Source of the DNA: Candidatus Omnitrophota bacterium
Lineage (GTDB): Bacteria; Omnitrophota; Gorgyraeia; Gygaellales; Profunditerraquicolaceae
DNA length: 47,508 bases
NCBI GenBank assembly: GCA_028712505.1
Contig: JAQTQC010000002.1
Location: forward strand, 1 to 47,508
Direction of reading: 5' to 3'
This document shows, piece by piece, positions 1 through 7,151 of this stretch; the first letter of the stretch is position 1, and every line of letters begins with the position of its first letter. A model generated the notes under the pieces. The model had not been told where the DNA came from. It saw nothing but the letters and a program-made list of their open reading frames with translations, and ran no database searches. Both the position numbers and the translations under genes were made by a program.

Positions 1-125
<125 letters not shown>

Positions 126-240
126 AATTTCGAAAGATTATGAATACAGGCTCTAGTGATTTATTTAATTTCAAACCTCATGAATTGACCTTAAAAAATC
201 CGGTTAAGGATTTCTCTTGGCCTCGCTTGGCAATTCAATT

Positions 241-251
241 ATCAAAAGAAC
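241..251 (-). promoter_or_regulatory. boxA-like antitermination element of the rRNA leader
   Basis: The minus strand reads GTTCTTTTGAT followed by AATTGAAT. This resembles the boxA form GTTCTTTGA-AA-TTGAA found before 16S in many bacteria, where NusB and S10 bind. The position, about 115 bases upstream of the 16S start, is suitable. One extra T compared with the common form lowers certainty. Confidence 0.4.
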
Positions 252-319
252 TAATATTCCGCCTACTGCGGACTACACCCGGCCCTAAAGGAATCGGCCG
301 GTGTGTCGCTTTTTGCGAC

Positions 320-353
320 AAAAAAAATACGCCCCGACAAATTGTCGGGGCGT
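320..353 (-). terminator. Strong intrinsic terminator in the 16S leader
   Basis: Positions 353 to 343 and 339 to 329 form a perfect 11 bp GC-rich stem (ACGCCCCGACA with its complement) with a 3-base loop. On the minus strand it is followed by one A and eight T residues (327-320). The plus-strand side has no T tract, so the element is directional. It could end the HD-GYP operon, whose stop is at 523, or end a short RNA started at the promoter at 477-504. In either case it lies before the 16S gene and must be passed if that promoter drives rRNA. Confidence 0.8.
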
Positions 354-476
354 CAAATCTATTTACGCCCAACTTGTCGTTCTCTGGGTGATTAACTTAA
401 GATTGTCATCCGGCTCTGCCGGGTCTTATTATTTTTACTTCTCACAATAATAATCCCTTTTTGGTAAGGGAAAGTC

Positions 477-504
477 ATTTTATTACAAATCAGCGTTTTG
501 TCAA
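477..504 (-). promoter_or_regulatory. Sigma70-type promoter, probably for rRNA or a short leader RNA
   Basis: On the minus strand a perfect -35 TTGACA (504-499) is followed after 16 bp by TAAAAT (482-477). The predicted start is near 470. It lies between the HD-GYP stop codon and 16S. No better promoter is visible between the terminator at 320 and the 16S start, so this is the best candidate for the rRNA promoter. Confidence 0.7.
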
Positions 505-522
505 GAACTTTTTTTAAATATT

Positions 523-1593
523 TTACAAGCTATCCACTATCTTTAAAAAGGCCTCAACTATCCTCGGATCAAACTGCGTACCGCTGTTTACTTTAATCTC
601 CAGGATCGCCTCTTCTTTGAGTAAAGGGATCTTCCTGTAAGAACGCGCCGAACGCATGGCCTCATAAGAATCCGCTACATGGATTATCCGCGCGCCCAAA
701 AGTATGTCCTCGCCCTTCCTTCCTTCCGGGTAACCCGTGCCGTCATAATGCTCATGGTGCTGCCTGACCAGATCAACCACTCCGTTTAAAAAAGTAAGCG
801 GTTCCAGGATCTGGGCGCCGATAGTCGGATGCTTTTTAATCTCTTCCCATTCCGCAGGAGTAAGCCCGGAAGGCTTAAGCAATATGCTATCGCTGATACC
901 TATCTTGCCTAAATCATGCAACTCGGCAGCCTGGCGGACCAATTCAACTTCCTTGGCCGGAAGCCGGAGCTGATTGCAGATAGCTACCGCATAACGCGCC
1001 ACATTTTCCGAATGGCTGTGCGTGTAATGATCCCGCGCATCAATTGCCTGCGCCAGCACCCGGATCGTACGCATATAGGTCGAGCGCAGATCTTCATAAA
1101 GCCGGCTTAAGTTGCTCGTAGAATCTTCGATCCTTTTGGCTAAAAGCGTATTCTGTTTCTCCAGGGCCTGGTTATTCTCTTTTAAACCCTGGACCATTTT
1201 ACGGCCGGCTGTCAATGACATATGCAGCCGGATACCTTTTTCCACCACAAACTTCAATTTGTCAAAATCAACCGGCCAGCCCAAAACTTCATAAGCCCCG
1301 ACATCGGCAAACTGGTTTCCCTGGTTGTGTTCCTCCACTTCCAGCAATACAACTATCACGCAATCAGGGTCAACTTTTTTAAGCTCGGCTATCGTAGAAA
1401 GGATATCCAGGTCCGGTATGGCATACCTTATAATGATCAAATCGAATAAGCTATGCTGCAGGCTGACCACTCCTGCCTGGGCAGTGGATTCAGTGATCAA
1501 AACATATTCGCCAAACTTCAAAAGATGTTCTTTTATCTTATTGGCATAAGCCTTGTCATCACAGATAAACAGTATCTTGCCGAAAGCAGACAT
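523..1593 (-). CDS. HD-GYP domain c-di-GMP phosphodiesterase with a degenerate receiver domain
   Basis: The 356-residue protein has an N-terminal receiver-like fold (about 1-122), a helical/coiled-coil linker (about 130-180) and a C-terminal HD-GYP domain (about 175-350). The HD-GYP hallmarks are present: HDLGK (H226, D227), H255, HH at 279-280 and GYP at 287-289. Cytoplasmic hydrolysis of c-di-GMP is therefore expected. The receiver keeps the acidic pair (D12, D13), but the phospho-acceptor position in DLIII-R-YAIPD is Arg56, and the usual Thr/Ser and Lys switch residues are also gone (LLEVE; GWPVD). It is thus probably not controlled by phosphorylation. The gene is last in a four-gene unit, with one base separating it from the ATPase gene upstream. 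The catalytic assignment is strong; the biological target is inferred from context. Confidence 0.9.
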   Translation of the reverse strand: MSAFGKILFICDDKAYANKIKEHLLKFGEYVLITESTAQAGVVSLQHSLFDLIIIRYAIPDLDILSTIAELKKVDPDCVIVVLLEVEEHNQGNQFADVGAYEVLGWPVDFDKLKFVVEKGIRLHMSLTAGRKMVQGLKENNQALEKQNTLLAKRIEDSTSNLSRLYEDLRSTYMRTIRVLAQAIDARDHYTHSHSENVARYAVAICNQLRLPAKEVELVRQAAELHDLGKIGISDSILLKPSGLTPAEWEEIKKHPTIGAQILEPLTFLNGVVDLVRQHHEHYDGTGYPEGRKGEDILLGARIIHVADSYEAMRSARSYRKIPLLKEEAILEIKVNSGTQFDPRIVEAFLKIVDSL

Positions 1594-1594
1594 C

Positions 1595-3199
1595 TTATTC
1601 CCCGGTAGTTATTCTTATCGCCTCATCCAGACTGATCAAACCTTGCCCGGCTTTAAGATAAGCGTCATCGCGCAAAGTTTTAAGTCTTAAACGTTTAACA
1701 GCGTATTCCCGGATCTCATCAACCGATCCCCTATTTATAAGTATATCTCTTATATCGTTATCAATCAAGATAGTTTCTGATAAAGCGACCCTGCCGGAAA
1801 AACCGCTGTAATTGCAATGCTCGCAGCCTTGAGAAATATAGAACTTGGGTTTATTGCCAAAACCTGTATTCCCCGGAAAATCTTCAGGTATCTGCGCGGG
1901 CTTACGGCATTCAAGGCAAAGCTTACGCGCCAGGCGTTGGGAACAAAGCAAAATCAAACTGGAGGCAATCAAAAACGGTTCCACCCCCATTTCAATAAGC
2001 CGGCTGATACCGGAAGCGGCATCTTCAGACTGCAGCGCAGCCAACACCAATTTTCCCGATACAGCCGCCTTAACCGCGATATCCGCAGATTGGATATCCC
2101 GGATTTGATCGACCATAATTACATCAGGATCCTGGCGTAAGACGACATTCGCATCCAGCCTGCTTGAGGCCTGGCTGACCCCGGGTATCTGGCATTCTAC
2201 GGAATCTTCGATAGCAACAACATCTTTTGCAGCGGTATCCAGCTGGCTCAATAGCGAATAAAGCGTAGTGGTTTTACCCGAGCCAACAGGCCCGCTGAAT
2301 AATATCAAGCCTGAATGTTTTAACGCAGCTGATTTTAAAATAGCGGCATTGCCTTCGGAATAACCCAACCCCTCCAGGCCTTCAGATGATATATATCCAT
2401 CCAAAACATGCAAAACAAATTTCTGGCCGAAAGTTGTAGGCAGGCTGGAAACCCTGAACCCGACTTCTCTATCCCCTGATTTTACCATGAATTTACCATC
2501 CTGAGGAATACGGTTTTCAATGATATCAAAATCAGCAATCATTTTCAGCCGGGCAAGAATAGAATCCTGGTTTACTTTTGGAGCCTTTAGAACATCCTGC
2601 AAGACTCCATCCACCCGGTATCTAATCCGCAGGCAGTCTGACTCCGGTTCGATATGTATATCCGAAGCTCCTTTGTTCAAAGCATGCGCCAATACGATAT
2701 CGACCAGCTTTTCAACAGGCTCTTGCCTCTCCTGGATAATGGCAGCCGGATCGATCTTATTATCCGGATCTTTGATTTCGGCATGATACAACCTGGCAAT
2801 AGCCTGATCGATCTCATTCTCAGGGCTGAACACAAAAACAATATCGCTCCGGCAAAAAACAGCTAGATCATCCAAAACAAAAACATTCAGGGGCTCAGAA
2901 GTAGCAATGATTAAATTGCCGCCGTTTTTTAATAAAGGCACAGCCCTGTACAGCCTGGCAATACCCTCCGGAAACAAATTTACAATCTCCGGGTCAAATT
3001 TAAACTTATCCAGGCTTAGCTGAAACATATAGACCTTGTCTGAGAATAAATCCGCCAGGGCCTCCCGGGTAACCGCCCCCTCCTGGATTAAGACATCCCT
3101 CAAGGGGATACCTTTTTGCTTTTGGATGCTTAAAAAACGTTCCATTTGTTCTGGGCGGATATGCGTATTTTCAAGGATAGTTTTTTTCAACAAATCCAT
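1595..3199 (-). CDS. GspE/PilB-like secretion or pilus ATPase paralogue, probably catalytically impaired
   Basis: The 534-residue cytoplasmic protein has an MshEN/T2SSE N-terminal domain (about 1-140) and a GspE/PilB ATPase domain. Visible elements are the Asp box SDIHIEPE (179-186), an intact Walker A GPVGSGKTT (303-311), and the metal-binding cysteines C428, C431, C459 and C462. Several catalytic elements are changed. The Walker B region reads MVDQIRD, with Gln365 where the family has Glu. The His box reads SGKLVLAALQSEDA, lacking both usual histidines. The segment before LRQDPD is about ten residues short, removing the GLTFA-LRS stretch. ATP binding is likely and hydrolysis doubtful. The start is decided by GAGGTG five bases before ATG. 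It lies two bases after the other ATPase gene and one base before the HD-GYP gene. Confidence 0.85.
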   Translation of the reverse strand: MDLLKKTILENTHIRPEQMERFLSIQKQKGIPLRDVLIQEGAVTREALADLFSDKVYMFQLSLDKFKFDPEIVNLFPEGIARLYRAVPLLKNGGNLIIATSEPLNVFVLDDLAVFCRSDIVFVFSPENEIDQAIARLYHAEIKDPDNKIDPAAIIQERQEPVEKLVDIVLAHALNKGASDIHIEPESDCLRIRYRVDGVLQDVLKAPKVNQDSILARLKMIADFDIIENRIPQDGKFMVKSGDREVGFRVSSLPTTFGQKFVLHVLDGYISSEGLEGLGYSEGNAAILKSAALKHSGLILFSGPVGSGKTTTLYSLLSQLDTAAKDVVAIEDSVECQIPGVSQASSRLDANVVLRQDPDVIMVDQIRDIQSADIAVKAAVSGKLVLAALQSEDAASGISRLIEMGVEPFLIASSLILLCSQRLARKLCLECRKPAQIPEDFPGNTGFGNKPKFYISQGCEHCNYSGFSGRVALSETILIDNDIRDILINRGSVDEIREYAVKRLRLKTLRDDAYLKAGQGLISLDEAIRITTGE

Positions 3200-3200
3200 A

Positions 3201-4913
3201 TTACACCTCAGGCTCCGTTAAACGCAGGACCTCTTCAATAGTAGTCTGGCCTTTTAAAGCGGCATCGAACCCTGCCTGGCGCAAAGTCTGCATACCTCCC
3301 AGGCAAGCGGCTTGCCTGAACGCCTGCTCAGACGCAAGAGCTGAAATTAATTCGCGCATTTTCTGGCTGAACTGCAAGACCTCGGCAATCGCGACCTTGC
3401 CCGAATAACCGGTATTAAAACAATGCGGGCATCCTTTTGCTTTATAAAACTTCGGTTCAACAATATCATGCAGATTAATCTTTAAATCCTCAGTCACCTT
3501 TTTATTAAGAACATAGGCCTCTTTGCAATGCGGGCACAGTTTTCTCAACAACCTCTGGGCGATAATCCCGATTAAAGACGAGTTGATTAGATAAGGGGCA
3601 ACCCCCATATCGATAAGTTTAAACACCGCGCTGGTAGCAGTATCAGTATCAAGAGACGAGAGAACTAAATGACCGGTAAGCGCGCTCTTAACCGCCATAT
3701 CCACAGTGTCGTAGTCGCCAATCTCTCCGACCATGATGATATTAGGATCCTGGAGAAGTATGGAACGGATGCCCGCGGCAAAAGTAAACCCGATATCCGG
3801 CTCAGCAGCAACCTGGTTTATTCCTCCCAGGCGAGCCTCAACCGGATTTTCAATAGTGACGATATTCTTGTCCGGGCTGCTTAAAGACTTCAGTAGCGCA
3901 TAAAGCGTCGTGGTCTTGCCGGTTCCCCCCGGGCCGCAAACTAAAAACAATCCACTGCTAAAACGGGAGACTTGGGATAATATCCCGGCAGCATAATCAG
4001 CAAACCCCAGATCTTTGATATCCGGAACCACCTGTATTTTATCCGGCAGTCGCAAAACCACCCTCTCGCCAAAAGCAACCGGCAGGACAGTGATATTGAA
4101 ATCAACCTGGCGGCCGAGGATACCTGTTTTAAAACGCTTTTGCTGATAAACATCATGCTTGGTGATCTCCAATCCGGACATAGACTTCAGACGCGCAATT
4201 ATTGAAGCATCCGGGCCATTTAAAGACAACTCCTGCTCTTTAAGCAAGCCGCTGATCCGAAAACGTATGCGCAATCTCTTATCGGATATTTCAATCAATG
4301 CTTCGGAGGCATTCGTTTTAACCATCTCCTCCAGGATAAGATTGACGGCCTTAACTACAGGGGCCTCGCGGCCGGAATAATCAATATCCGGGGAACTGGA
4401 AAACAAGTTTTTCTCCGGCTTGATTATTTCAACAGGAGATATTGATTCCTCAAGTAAGTCATTGATGTTCGCCTTAAAAACAGCCGGATAATACAATTCA
4501 ATCGCTTGCTGAATGTCATGGAATGGGGAAATTACCGGGTTTATTTTAAAGCCACGGAATTCCGGCAGGTTTTCAATAGCGAAGATATTCAACGGGTCTG
4601 CCATTGCCAAGCTGAGAGAATCCGCTGATTTAGATGTGGGGATGATTTGATAACGGCGGGCGATATTAAGAGGAATTATCTTTACGATACCGGGATCGAT
4701 TTCAAAATGCTTCAGGTCAAATAAGGTTACGCCTAAATCTTTGCTTAATACAGCGGCAAGCTGTTTATGCCCGGCAAACTTAAGCGCTACGATTATATCG
4801 CTTAAGTTTCCACCGATATCCACCTGCCATTTGAGTGCCTGGCCAAGCTGATCCCTGGTGAGGAGCTTCTGAGCTGTTAAGATTGCGCTAAGACGGTCGC
4901 TGAAGGATATCAT
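3201..4913 (-). CDS. GspE/PilB-like secretion or pilus ATPase, second divergent paralogue
   Basis: The 570-residue protein has an N-terminal MshEN/T2SSE domain (about 1-140) and a C-terminal GspE/PilB ATPase domain. Walker A is GPGGTGKTT (327-335). The Walker B glutamate is kept (MVGEIGD, E397), but the following conserved Arg is Gly. The first His-box histidine is kept (TGHLV, H415) and the second is Asp422 (SSLDTDTA). The Asp box, normally SDIHIEP, reads SEALIEI (203-209). C460, C463, C495 and C498 form the usual metal site. It could power a type IV pilus or type II secretion assembly. Its losses differ from those of the downstream paralogue, which suggests a composite pair. It follows the small MshEN gene by 12 bases. 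No inner-membrane platform, pilin or secretin gene is in the window. Confidence 0.87.
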   Translation of the reverse strand: MISFSDRLSAILTAQKLLTRDQLGQALKWQVDIGGNLSDIIVALKFAGHKQLAAVLSKDLGVTLFDLKHFEIDPGIVKIIPLNIARRYQIIPTSKSADSLSLAMADPLNIFAIENLPEFRGFKINPVISPFHDIQQAIELYYPAVFKANINDLLEESISPVEIIKPEKNLFSSSPDIDYSGREAPVVKAVNLILEEMVKTNASEALIEISDKRLRIRFRISGLLKEQELSLNGPDASIIARLKSMSGLEITKHDVYQQKRFKTGILGRQVDFNITVLPVAFGERVVLRLPDKIQVVPDIKDLGFADYAAGILSQVSRFSSGLFLVCGPGGTGKTTTLYALLKSLSSPDKNIVTIENPVEARLGGINQVAAEPDIGFTFAAGIRSILLQDPNIIMVGEIGDYDTVDMAVKSALTGHLVLSSLDTDTATSAVFKLIDMGVAPYLINSSLIGIIAQRLLRKLCPHCKEAYVLNKKVTEDLKINLHDIVEPKFYKAKGCPHCFNTGYSGKVAIAEVLQFSQKMRELISALASEQAFRQAACLGGMQTLRQAGFDAALKGQTTIEEVLRLTEPEV

Positions 4914-4925
4914 AGCAATCTGTGT

Positions 4926-5375
4926 TTAATCTTTGTTTTTATAATACCTCTCAATCGCCCTCTTGATATCAGAGGAAGTAGAAACAAATGCCTGCACGCT
5001 GCATCCACTGAGCAACTCCACATCGCTGATCGCCTGCATATTCAAAGGATTGGACATAGCCAAAGTCAGGTTGCTGCCGATCTTATCTATGGGTACAAGC
5101 AAATATTGACGGGCCAGCGTAGACGGGATAATACTGGTGATCTCCGGGCTGACATCATAATTCTTCAGGGTCAGAAAAGGAAACCCGTATTGGGCGGTCA
5201 GCGACTGGGCGATATCGTCTTCCTTGACATAACCCAGCTCAACCAGGGTTTCCCCGATCAAGCCGCCTTTATCTTTTTGCGCGCTTAAAGCCCGGGAAAG
5301 CTGATCCCGGCTGATAATGCCTTCATCAAGCAAAAGCTCGCCTAATTGTTTTTGGTTGATCCTTTTAGCTGGCAT
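4926..5375 (-). CDS. Standalone MshEN (GspE N-terminal) domain protein, potential c-di-GMP sensor
   Basis: The 149-residue protein consists of a single GspE/PilB N-terminal domain with no ATPase part. Two tandem MshEN half-motifs are clear: QLGELLLDEGIISRDQLSRA (10-29) continuing to AQ at 33, and LIGETLVELGYVKEDDIAQS (39-58) continuing to AQ at 62. The rest (about 65-145) matches the following part of the family, with IPSTLARQY and AMSNPLN. In MshE this motif pair binds c-di-GMP. The pattern here is more regular than in the two ATPases downstream, so this could be the nucleotide-sensing subunit. It is the first gene of the unit that ends with the HD-GYP phosphodiesterase. There is no strong Shine-Dalgarno sequence before the ATG. 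Confidence 0.82.
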   Translation of the reverse strand: MPAKRINQKQLGELLLDEGIISRDQLSRALSAQKDKGGLIGETLVELGYVKEDDIAQSLTAQYGFPFLTLKNYDVSPEITSIIPSTLARQYLLVPIDKIGSNLTLAMSNPLNMQAISDVELLSGCSVQAFVSTSSDIKRAIERYYKNKD

Positions 5376-5409
5376 CGATAATTATGTTTTCCGTATATTT
5401 TATTCATCA

Positions 5410-5438
5410 ATTATACCTGCTAACCGGATAGATAACAA
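5410..5438 (-). promoter_or_regulatory. Promoter of the MshEN-ATPase-ATPase-HD-GYP unit
   Basis: On the minus strand TTGTTA (5438-5433) is followed after 17 bp by a perfect TATAAT (5415-5410). The predicted start is near 5403, about 28 bases before the ATG at 5375. An inverted repeat CCGGATA/TATCCGG (5448-5454 and 5424-5430) brackets the -35 element, overlapping the end of the upstream gene. It could be an operator or a weak terminator hairpin. Confidence 0.65.
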
Positions 5439-5446
5439 TAGTTTTA

Positions 5447-7150
5447 TTATCCGGCGGGATTAAGAGACAAGTTGAACTCTCTGACTAAATATTCTTTATC
5501 AATCCCCATATCGATAAAATCCCAGGGAAGTATTGCTGAAGTTGCTTTCTCCTTAAGATAACTTTCCGGGTCAACGCCTGCCTCGGCAAATGCCTCCTGC
5601 CACTTATTAAAAGAAAAAGAGCTCGGCCAGGCATCGAACCTGGCGCCTTTCTTATAAGCAGCCAGGATAACCGCGCTTAATTTCCTGTCTCCGCGGGAAA
5701 GCACGCCTTCTAAGAAACCCATTTCAAAATTATGAAAACTGAATTTAAGCCTTTTGTTCCGGCAATGGCTTCTCAGATAATTCTGCTTCTCTTTGATCAC
5801 GGCAACCGGCTCCATTTTCAACCACTGCAAGGGAGTATGGGGTTTGGGGATCAAGGGATTTACGCTGATATTGATCTGCGCTGCGCCGCCTTTTACTTTC
5901 TTTTTAAGCTCGGACGCCTTATTGGCAAAATTGATTATACCGTCTAAATCTTCTTCTTTTTCCCCGGGCAGGCCAATAAGAAAATATAATTTCAAATGCT
6001 GATATCCCGCCAGGTAAGCCTCTTCGATAACCTTGAAGAAATCCTCCTCCGAAAAATCTTTAGCCAAGGCCTGGCGCAGCCTTGGCGTACCAGCCTCGGG
6101 GGCAAAGGTCAAGCCGGTCTTTTTTACTTTAGCAATCAGGCTGGACACATTGCCTAATAATGCCCTGGCCTTTAAAGAAGGCAAAGATAAATTAACCCCT
6201 CTCTCTTTAAAACCCGTAGTCAGATCCAAAACCAGTTTTTCTATGCCCGGATAATCACCCACAGATAAACCTGCCAGGGATAACTCCTCGTAGCCGCTTG
6301 CGGCATAAGCTGAATCCGCCAAGGCAATAACTTTTTCTTTACTGCGTATCCTTAATGGATAATATTGACTCCTGGCCTGACAGAAACGGCAGCGGTTAGG
6401 GCAGCCGCGCATAATCTCTAAAGTAATCCGGTCATGGACAGTCTGCACATAAGGAACCATCCAATTACAGGGAAAATAAGCAGATTCCAGGTCAGCTACT
6501 ACGCGCTTTCTGACCTTTAATTGGGGAGTGTAAAGCGTCGGCACATAAACACCTTCTACCCGGGACAGCTCAAGCAGAAGATCTGCTTTTGTCAGGTGTC
6601 CGCTTTTATAATCATTTTTATGTTTGCGGTATAAATCCATAACCTCGACAGCCGCCTCTTCAGCTTCTCCGATAATGAACAGGTCAAAAAACTCAGCCAT
6701 TGGTTCCGGATTAAAGCTGCAGGGTCCTCCGGCGATAACCAGGGGATAACGGCAATCCCGCAACACTGACTGCAAAGGAAGCCCGGCAAGCTCAAGTATA
6801 TTTAAAACATTGGTATAGTTCAATTCGGAGCCAAGAGAAAAACCCAGGAAATCAAAACCGATCAGTTCCCTGCCGGATTCCCAGGAGGAAAAACGACGGC
6901 CGTTATTTTTTAAAGCCGCTTCCATATCCGCCTCCGGGGCAAAGAATCTTTCGCAGGAAACATCCGGGATGTTATTCAAAACCCCATACATGATACGCAG
7001 GCCCAGGTTGCTCATCCCGATTTCATATAAATCCGGAAAACCCAAAGCAAAACTTATGGAGTATGAACCATCGGCCTTTTTACAAGCGTTCCATTCATTA
7101 CCCAGGTATTGTCCCGGCCTGTGCACACCCAATAACAAGTCTTCGATCAT
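5447..7150 (-). CDS. B12-binding domain radical SAM protein (TIGR03960-like)
   Basis: The 567-residue protein has an N-terminal cobalamin-binding-like region (about 30-170) and a radical SAM core with the cluster motif RGCPNRCRFCQA (C250, C254, C257). Order and length match the TIGR03960 family of B12-binding radical SAM proteins, whose exact reaction I do not know. The early GFPDLYEIGMSNLG and the GGPCSFNPEP segment are typical of it. A [4Fe-4S] cluster and SAM chemistry are expected. It is last in the mre-mrd run: its ATG at 7150 lies just one base beyond the rodA stop, so it is probably co-transcribed with rodA. A link to rod-shape functions is positional only. Confidence 0.85.
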   Translation of the reverse strand: MIEDLLLGVHRPGQYLGNEWNACKKADGSYSISFALGFPDLYEIGMSNLGLRIMYGVLNNIPDVSCERFFAPEADMEAALKNNGRRFSSWESGRELIGFDFLGFSLGSELNYTNVLNILELAGLPLQSVLRDCRYPLVIAGGPCSFNPEPMAEFFDLFIIGEAEEAAVEVMDLYRKHKNDYKSGHLTKADLLLELSRVEGVYVPTLYTPQLKVRKRVVADLESAYFPCNWMVPYVQTVHDRITLEIMRGCPNRCRFCQARSQYYPLRIRSKEKVIALADSAYAASGYEELSLAGLSVGDYPGIEKLVLDLTTGFKERGVNLSLPSLKARALLGNVSSLIAKVKKTGLTFAPEAGTPRLRQALAKDFSEEDFFKVIEEAYLAGYQHLKLYFLIGLPGEKEEDLDGIINFANKASELKKKVKGGAAQINISVNPLIPKPHTPLQWLKMEPVAVIKEKQNYLRSHCRNKRLKFSFHNFEMGFLEGVLSRGDRKLSAVILAAYKKGARFDAWPSSFSFNKWQEAFAEAGVDPESYLKEKATSAILPWDFIDMGIDKEYLVREFNLSLNPAG

Positions 7151-7151
7151 C

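Larger units (their letters stand above)
126..476 (-). other. Non-coding leader between the rRNA promoter and 16S rRNA, with several hairpins
   Basis: No credible gene lies here; the open frame on the other strand is antisense to 16S and has no support. Reading on the minus strand from the promoter, the leader holds a short GC hairpin (410-422), a very strong terminator-like hairpin with a T tract (320-353), a second hairpin (304-320), a long stem with one bulge (275-304), a TCCGC/GCGGA stem (258-272), a boxA-like element (241-251) and an AAATCC/GGATTT stem followed by T residues near 197-214. Such structure is expected in an rRNA leader, where it supports processing and antitermination. The strong terminator upstream of boxA is not expected. 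Confidence 0.6.
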
